DNA of 9,574 nucleotides from Actinomycetes bacterium (GTDB lineage: Bacteria > Actinomycetota > Actinomycetes > Mycobacteriales > Mycobacteriaceae), in the NCBI GenBank assembly GCA_023388385.1, contig JAEWGK010000108.1, positions 1-9,574 on the forward strand. The letters are read 5' to 3'. Of the stretch, positions 5,442-9,574 are shown one piece after another. Numbering within the stretch: position 1 is the stretch's first letter; each line of letters begins with the position of its first letter. Made by a program: the position numbers and the translations under genes. The notes under the pieces were generated by a model that did not search any database, was not told the DNA's origin, and saw only the letters and a list, made by a program, of their open reading frames with translations.

Positions 5442-6407
5442 ATGAAGGTTTCCGCCGGCAACAAGGTAGTGCTCATCGGCGCGGGCGACGTCGGCGTCGC
5501 CTACGCCTACGCGATGGTCAACCAGGGCATCGCCGATCACCTGGCCATCATCGACATCGACGAGCGCAAGACCGAGGGCAACGTCATGGACCTCAACCAT
5601 GGCGTCGTCTGGGCGCCGTCGCGCACGAAGGTCACCCGCGGCACGTACGCGGACTGCGAGGATGCGGCGCTCGTCGTCATCTGCGCCGGCGCGGCGCAGA
5701 AGCCGGGCGAGACGCGCCTGCAGCTCGTCGACAAGAACATGAGGATCTTCAAGGGCATCGTCGGCGACGTCATGGCCAGCGGCTTCGACGGCATCGTCCT
5801 CGTCGCGACGAACCCGGTCGACGTGCTCACCTACGCCACGTGGAAGTTCTCGGGCCTGCCGGCGCACCGCGTCATCGGCTCCGGCACGATCCTGGACTCC
5901 GCGCGCTTCCGCTACATGCTCGGCGAGTACTTCGAGGTCTCGCCGATGTCCGTCCACGCCCACATCATCGGTGAGCACGGTGATTCGGAGCTGCCGGTGC
6001 TGTCGTCGGCGACCATCGCCGGCGTCGGCCTGTCGCGCCGCATGCGCGAGCAACCGGAGCTGCACGACGAACTCGAGGCGATCTTCACGCGCACGCGAGA
6101 CGCTGCGTACGAGATCATCGACAAGAAGGGCTCCACGTCCTACGGAATCGGCATGGGCCTGGCGCGCATCACCCGCGCCATCGTGCAGAACCAGGAGGTC
6201 GCGCTGCCGGTGTCCGCTCTGCTGCGCGGCGAGTACGGGCACGAGGACATCTACATCGGCACCCCGGCCATCGTGAACCGGCACGGCATCCGCCGCGTCG
6301 TGGAGCTCGAGCTCGACGACTACGAGCAGGGGCGCTTCGACGAATCCGTCGCGACCCTGCGCGACGTGCAGGACCCGTTCTTCGGTGAGGGCGGCAGCTA
6401 CGCGTGA
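5442..6407 (+). CDS. ldh: L-lactate dehydrogenase
   Basis: A 321-residue cytosolic NAD-dependent enzyme interconverting pyruvate and L-lactate at the end of fermentative glycolysis. The Rossmann motif GAGDVG is at 13-18, with D38 placed to bind the NAD ribose. In AQKPGETR, Q86 is the residue that selects pyruvate (malate dehydrogenases have Arg) and R92 is the loop arginine. NPVDV is at 124-128. D152 and R155 in LDSARFR and the catalytic H179 in GEHGDSE complete the active site. R157 and H172 match the fructose-1,6-bisphosphate-binding Arg/His pair of allosteric bacterial enzymes, so FBP activation is plausible. GAGGAGG (5427-5433) lies eight bases before ATG 5442, which decides this start over an in-frame upstream extension to 5295. 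The pyruvate kinase homologue downstream would supply its substrate. Confidence 0.97.
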   Translation: MKVSAGNKVVLIGAGDVGVAYAYAMVNQGIADHLAIIDIDERKTEGNVMDLNHGVVWAPSRTKVTRGTYADCEDAALVVICAGAAQKPGETRLQLVDKNMRIFKGIVGDVMASGFDGIVLVATNPVDVLTYATWKFSGLPAHRVIGSGTILDSARFRYMLGEYFEVSPMSVHAHIIGEHGDSELPVLSSATIAGVGLSRRMREQPELHDELEAIFTRTRDAAYEIIDKKGSTSYGIGMGLARITRAIVQNQEVALPVSALLRGEYGHEDIYIGTPAIVNRHGIRRVVELELDDYEQGRFDESVATLRDVQDPFFGEGGSYA

Positions 6408-6468
6408 GGCGCCGCCGCCCGCGGGTGCGGGATATGAGCATGTCGCCAATTCACTGAAAATAACACTA

Positions 6469-6498
6469 TTGACCTCGAGAGATATGGTGCCATAGCCT
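6469..6498 (+). promoter_or_regulatory. Promoter of the mini-ORF and membrane protein gene, with palindrome
   Basis: TTGACC (6469-6474), an 18-base spacer and TAGCCT (6493-6498) form the best-looking promoter in the window, in a locally AT-rich patch. The near-perfect palindrome TATGGTGCCATA (6483-6494) overlaps the spacer and the start of the -10, where a repressor would block polymerase. The start point near 6505 gives a leader of about 29 bases with AAGGAG at 6521-6526. Confidence 0.55.
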
Positions 6499-6533
6499 GG
6501 CGTTCAGTACGGTTTCCGGAAAGGAGTTCCATC

Positions 6534-6575
6534 ATGAAGATGCGGTGGAATCCGGCGGCGGAGGCCGCACCATGA
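6534..6575 (+). CDS. 13-codon upstream mini-ORF, ATGA-coupled to the next gene
   Basis: ATG 6534 is placed seven bases after a good SD (AAGGAG, 6521-6526) and reads MKMRWNPAAEAAP, then TGA at 6573-6575. The last A of CCA and the TGA form ATGA, so its stop overlaps the ATG (6572) of the membrane protein gene, which has no good SD of its own. This is the arrangement expected for translational coupling. The peptide has no run of a single regulatory amino acid, so it is probably a ribosome-delivery leader rather than an amino-acid attenuator. It is too short to be judged by codon use, and whether it is translated is inference. Confidence 0.5.
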   Translation: MKMRWNPAAEAAP

Positions 6576-6853
6576 CGCGGCCGGCAACGCAGCCCCGGGG
6601 TGGGGCTCACACGGTGTCGCTCGTGGCCTCCGCGGTGGCCATCGTCATCGCGATCCTCGCCGGATTCGTGTTCGGCGACACGCGGCTGTTCCACTGGTGG
6701 GCGTGCGCGGCGCTGGGCATCGTCGCCCTCGTCGCCGCGGTCCGGGCGAAATCCGCCCGGCTCGGGGTCCTCGCCATCGTAGCCGGGCTCGCGCCGCTCC
6801 TGCTCATGTTCGGCTCGTGGTTCGCCGTCACGGTGTGGCACGTCGGCACCTGA
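6572..6853 (+). CDS. Small three-helix membrane protein of unknown function
   Basis: A 93-residue hydrophobic protein with three likely membrane spans at about 15-35, 38-57 and 63-89 and a short polar N-terminus (MTRPATQPRGG). The middle loop, GDTRLFHWW, and the basic loop RAKSAR separate the helices; the Arg/Lys loop suggests its cytoplasmic face. No catalytic motif is seen and the family is not recognised. An in-frame GTG at 6545 would add nine residues (MESGGGGRT), but its distance of 18 bases from the SD makes it unlikely; ATG 6572, reached through the overlapping mini-ORF, is preferred. The gene sits between ldh and the pyruvate kinase homologue, with its own promoter and a hairpin after its stop. 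Confidence 0.75.
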   Translation: MTRPATQPRGGAHTVSLVASAVAIVIAILAGFVFGDTRLFHWWACAALGIVALVAAVRAKSARLGVLAIVAGLAPLLLMFGSWFAVTVWHVGT

Positions 6854-6867
6854 GCGGCTCCGGCGGG

Positions 6868-6910
6868 CCGGCGGTGACCGCCGATCCGGCGTCCGGATGA
6901 CCACCGCCGG
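6868..6910 (+). terminator. Compound hairpin after the small membrane protein gene
   Basis: CCGGCGGTG (6868-6876) pairs with CACCGCCGG (6902-6910), and within it ATCCGG (6884-6889) pairs with CCGGAT (6893-6898) around a CGT loop. The overlapping GGCGGT-G-ACCGCC offers an alternative fold. It starts 15 bases past the stop. It lacks a U-run, so termination may be partial and allow read-through into the pyruvate kinase gene. Confidence 0.5.
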
Positions 6911-6918
6911 GCCGGGGC

Positions 6919-6937
6919 GTGAACATCTGGTGAATGT
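6919..6937 (+). promoter_or_regulatory. PHO-box-like direct repeat upstream of the pyruvate kinase gene
   Basis: GTGAA occurs at 6919-6923 and again at 6930-6934, exactly 11 bases apart. On the - strand this reads TTCAC-N6-TTCAC, the spacing of direct-repeat boxes bound by PhoP-type response regulators in actinobacteria. It lies about 100 bases before the GTG start. A weak promoter candidate follows it: TCGTCA (6961-6966), 17 bases, CATGAT (6984-6989). Confidence 0.3.
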
Positions 6938-7039
6938 CGCCGGGACGGGCCGTTTCCGCGTCGTCACGGCCGTGCATCCGGGCCATGATGGGCGCGGACG
7001 CTGGCGACCCCGCCGGCGCACGACGCGGAAGGGGAGACG

Positions 7040-8962
7040 GTGACGACGCAGGACGACATCCGGCATCTGGTGGGGGAAATCGACGACCTCCTCGAGCAGC
7101 TCGACCGGGTCAGCGAGGAGCACCGGGTGGATCTGGATCGGGTCCATCCCGAGCACCGGTCCTCCGCCGAGAACCTGCTGCATTACGCCCACCTGCGCAC
7201 CGTCGACATCCGCGCGCTCCAGAACGGGCTGCACGACCTCGGCGTCACCAGCCTCACCACCGTGGAGTCCTTCACCCGCGGCCGCCTCCTCCTAGCGCGC
7301 CGCGTGCTGCTGGCCCTGCTCGGCGAGGGTGGGGCCGACATGGAGGCCGTCACCGCCATCATCGACGCCGACGACGACGCCGACCGCTCGCTCGAGGCCA
7401 ACGCCGAGGCCCTGTTCGGGATGGAGCGCGAGAACGTGCCCGCCCGCATCATGGTCACCCTGCCGTCGGAGGCGGCGGACGATCCGGACCTCGTCCTCGG
7501 GTTCGCCGAGGCCGGCATGGACCTGGCGCGCATCAACTGCGCCCACGACGGCCCCGAGGCGTGGCTGCGGATGATCCGCCACGTCCACGGCGCCGCCGCG
7601 GCCGTCGGCCGCGACATCCTGGTCAACATGGACCTCGCCGGCCCGAAGATCCGCACCGGCGAGATCGCCCCCGGTCCGCGCGTCGGCCGCGCCCGCACCA
7701 CCCGCGACGACGCCGGCACCGTGCTGACCCCGGCGAAGATCTGGCTCACCGCCCGCCGCATCGACCTTGGCGGTCCGGAGCGCCCGGCGCCGACGCCGGC
7801 CCCGCCGGAGGACCTGCCGGGCCGCCCGGCCCTGCCGCTGTCCGTCGACGCGGCCTGGCTGGCGAACCTGGAGGTGGGCTCCGTCATCTCCATGCACGAC
7901 AACCGCGACTCCAAGCGAGAGTTCACCGTCACCCGCGTCGAGGACGGCGGCGTGCTGGCCGAGGGAAAGCAGAACGCCTACGTCGCCGAGGGCACGCTGC
8001 TGAAGCACGACTACGAGAAGACCCGCGCCACCGGCGTCGGGCGCGTTGAGCGCAAGCTGCGCTTCGAGGCCGGCGACGAGCTGATCCTCACCGACGAGCC
8101 CGTCACCGCGGAGGTGCCGACGGAGCCGGGCGACGTCGCCCGCGTGGCGTGCAGCCTGCCGGAGGCCGTCCGTGCCCTCGGCGAAGGCGACCCCGTGCTG
8201 TTCGACGACGGGGCCATCGCCGCCGAGGTCGTCGCCGTCGCAGACGTCGACGGCGGTTTCCGTGACGTCCGCCTGCGCGTCACCCGCGCCAAGCCGGGCG
8301 GCCAGAACCTCGCCGCCCACAAGGGCGTCAACCTGCCGGAGACCGAGCTGCCCCTGTCGTCGCTGACGGACGAGGATATCGAGCACCTCCGCTTCGTCGT
8401 CGAGCACGCCGACGTCGCCGCCGTCAGCTTCATCCGCACCCCCGCCGACGTCGACCGCGTCCTCGAGGTCCTCGGCGGCATCGCGGACGAGCATGAGCGC
8501 CGCGGCCGCGACGACCTGGCGGCGCGCGCCCGCAACCTGGGCGTCGTGCTGAAGATCGAGACCATCCCCGCCTTCAAGAACCTGCCCGGCATCCTCCTGT
8601 CCGCGATGCGGCACGAGAACCTGGGCGTCATGATCGCCCGCGGCGACCTGGCCGTCGAGCTCGGCTTCGCCCGCATGGGCGAGGTCCCCGGCCAGATCCT
8701 GGCGCTCGCGCAGGCCGCCCGCCTGCCCGTCGTCCTGGGCACCCAGGTGCTGGAGTCGATGGCGAAGTCCGGCCTGCCGTCCCGCGCCGAGATCACCGAC
8801 GCCTCCTACGCCCTGCGCGCCGAGTGCGTGATGCTGAACAAGGGCCCGCACATCACCGACGCCATCCGGGCGCTCGACGACCTGGCGGGCAAGATGGGCC
8901 GCTCCCAGCGCAAGAACCGCATCATGCTGCGCCGCATCCGATCCTGGGACGACCCGCGATGA
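7040..8962 (+). CDS. pyk2: Atypical pyruvate kinase (Pyk2-like)
   Basis: A 640-residue homologue of pyruvate kinase, which makes pyruvate and ATP from PEP and ADP. Residues 1-135 are an extra helical, acidic extension. The barrel then shows ARINCAH (163-169), MDLAGPKIRTG (197-207), HKGVNLP (428-433), LKIET (504-508; K505 catalytic, E507 metal), ARGD (533-536; D536 metal) and GTQVLESM (567-574; T568). The lid between the IRTG and KGVNLP motifs is about 220 residues, twice the usual. The chain ends soon after the barrel, so the C-terminal allosteric domain is missing. Lys203 replaces the Glu117 (rabbit numbering) of K+-dependent enzymes. C. glutamicum Pyk2, about 620 residues and next to ldh, is the likely counterpart. 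The start GTG 7040 follows GGAAGGGG. Catalytic competence is likely but not proven. Confidence 0.85.
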   Translation: MTTQDDIRHLVGEIDDLLEQLDRVSEEHRVDLDRVHPEHRSSAENLLHYAHLRTVDIRALQNGLHDLGVTSLTTVESFTRGRLLLARRVLLALLGEGGADMEAVTAIIDADDDADRSLEANAEALFGMERENVPARIMVTLPSEAADDPDLVLGFAEAGMDLARINCAHDGPEAWLRMIRHVHGAAAAVGRDILVNMDLAGPKIRTGEIAPGPRVGRARTTRDDAGTVLTPAKIWLTARRIDLGGPERPAPTPAPPEDLPGRPALPLSVDAAWLANLEVGSVISMHDNRDSKREFTVTRVEDGGVLAEGKQNAYVAEGTLLKHDYEKTRATGVGRVERKLRFEAGDELILTDEPVTAEVPTEPGDVARVACSLPEAVRALGEGDPVLFDDGAIAAEVVAVADVDGGFRDVRLRVTRAKPGGQNLAAHKGVNLPETELPLSSLTDEDIEHLRFVVEHADVAAVSFIRTPADVDRVLEVLGGIADEHERRGRDDLAARARNLGVVLKIETIPAFKNLPGILLSAMRHENLGVMIARGDLAVELGFARMGEVPGQILALAQAARLPVVLGTQVLESMAKSGLPSRAEITDASYALRAECVMLNKGPHITDAIRALDDLAGKMGRSQRKNRIMLRRIRSWDDPR

Positions 8963-9574
8963 TGCCCGACCTGGGGCCGGCCAGCTCCGAACGGGCCGCG
9001 CCGCCGCGGCAGACGTCGCGGCCCCACGGCGCGTGCACCCGCGCCGACCTGGCGGTCCGCGCCCGCTGCGCCCACGTCCGCGTCTGGGCGGCCGTCACAG
9101 CCGGCCTGCAGCTCGCCGCCGTGGCCCTCGTCTGGCTGTCGTTCCGCCCGCCGGCCGGTGACCCCGTCCCCGCCATGGCCGCCGGATCACTGTCGGGGAT
9201 GACGCGGTTCCTGGCGGATGCGGCGGCCGTCGTCACGCTTATCGTCGTAGCGACCGTGCTGGACCTGCTGCGCCGGCGCGCGCTGGCGCACGATCCCCCG
9301 CCCGCCCGAGGTGAGGCGTCGGTCAACCGGCTGCACCGCGTGCCGGTGCTGAACCTCGCCGGGCCGGTCACTGTGCTGGCGGAGACCGGCGTGCGCGGCC
9401 CCGGTCGCTGGTGGTGGTTCGCCGCCTGCGGCGCCGTCGCGCTCGCCGCGGGGCTGCGTTTCGGGCAGGAGCCGTCGGCTGCCGCGGACGTGCGCTCCGG
9501 CATCGCCGCCGCCGTCGCGGCACTGCTGCTCGCCGCGGCCGCCCAGGCCCTGCGTGCGGGCCTGGGGCGGCGCG
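8959..9574 (+). CDS. Membrane protein of unknown function (3' end outside window)
   Basis: An open frame from ATG 8959 runs to the window edge without a stop, giving 205 residues. The pyruvate kinase stop TGA (8960-8962) lies inside the ATGATG at its start, so the two genes overlap and are probably translated from one message. The N-terminal 40 residues are polar and basic. Likely membrane spans lie at about 43-61, 84-104, 151-167 and 181-198. Between spans 2 and 3 is a loop with RRRALAHDPPPARGEA and a hydrophobic VPVLNLAGPVTVLAE stretch. No catalytic motif is evident and I do not recognise the family with confidence. ATG 8962 is an equally possible start one codon later. Confidence 0.7.
   Translation, partial: MMPDLGPASSERAAPPRQTSRPHGACTRADLAVRARCAHVRVWAAVTAGLQLAAVALVWLSFRPPAGDPVPAMAAGSLSGMTRFLADAAAVVTLIVVATVLDLLRRRALAHDPPPARGEASVNRLHRVPVLNLAGPVTVLAETGVRGPGRWWWFAACGAVALAAGLRFGQEPSAAADVRSGIAAAVAALLLAAAAQALRAGLGRR

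Noticed and set aside
3908..5476. 522-codon - strand frame overlapping the hydrolase gene
   Set aside because: It is rich in Arg/Pro/Gly/His, has no motifs and lies out of frame with the GESLG-containing hydrolase.
6545..6571. GTG 6545 start for the small membrane protein
   Set aside because: The SD is 18 bases away, too far; the same SD is well placed for ATG 6534 of the mini-ORF.
7292..8851. 519-codon open frame antisense to the pyruvate kinase gene
   Set aside because: The translation is low-complexity Gly/Asp/Val/Ala-rich, and the opposite strand has conserved pyruvate kinase motifs throughout.
1..9574. Mobile element, prophage, tRNA or attachment site
   Set aside because: No transposase, integrase, terminal repeats or tRNA-like fold was seen; composition is even across the genes.

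Overview
The window is very GC-rich (roughly 70% by eye). Its gene content and order fit a Corynebacterium or close relative: a superoxide dismutase gene divergent from msrA, and an L-lactate dehydrogenase gene followed by an atypical pyruvate kinase. In Corynebacterium glutamicum the pairs sod/msrA and ldh/pyk2 lie in the same general region. An MT0933-type small antitoxin-like protein and a multi-membrane-span alpha/beta hydrolase of the Abhydrolase_9 type also point to Mycobacteriales. This taxonomic call is inference from recalled gene families, not a database search.

Left part (1-2018). The 3' end of an unidentified + strand gene stops at 158. It converges with a - strand crotonase-family gene (326-1237). 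The gap holds a striking repeat and long imperfect stem-loop (166-251). Upstream of the crotonase, also on the - strand, is the Mn/Fe superoxide dismutase gene (1413-2018), with a 12-bp hairpin in the gap between them.

Middle part (2019-5292). sodA and msrA diverge from a 162-bp control region. It carries an SD-led sod leader, a candidate leaderless msrA promoter and a palindrome. msrA converges on a 59-codon antitoxin-like gene (3042-3221, -), and a very strong hairpin lies between them. Behind that gene, on the same strand, is the large membrane alpha/beta hydrolase gene (3454 to about 5292).

Right part (5293-9574). ldh (5442-6407) diverges from the hydrolase gene. After a promoter with a good -35 comes a 13-codon upstream reading frame that overlaps, by ATGA, a 93-aa three-helix membrane protein gene (6572-6853). 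A hairpin and a PHO-box-like direct repeat precede a 640-aa pyruvate kinase homologue (7040-8962). That protein carries the K+-independent residue signature, an enlarged lid domain and no C-terminal allosteric domain. Its stop codon overlaps the start of a membrane protein gene that runs off the window.

Together the window encodes oxidative-stress defence (SOD removes superoxide, MsrA repairs oxidised methionine) and the end of fermentative glycolysis (PEP to pyruvate to L-lactate). Around these sit envelope or unknown membrane proteins. No RNA genes, insertion sequences, prophage genes or CRISPR arrays were seen. No gene-free stretch exceeds 300 bases. No clearly new multi-gene system is visible. 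The most unusual items are the pyruvate kinase architecture, the ATGA-coupled mini-ORF and the 166-251 repeat structure.
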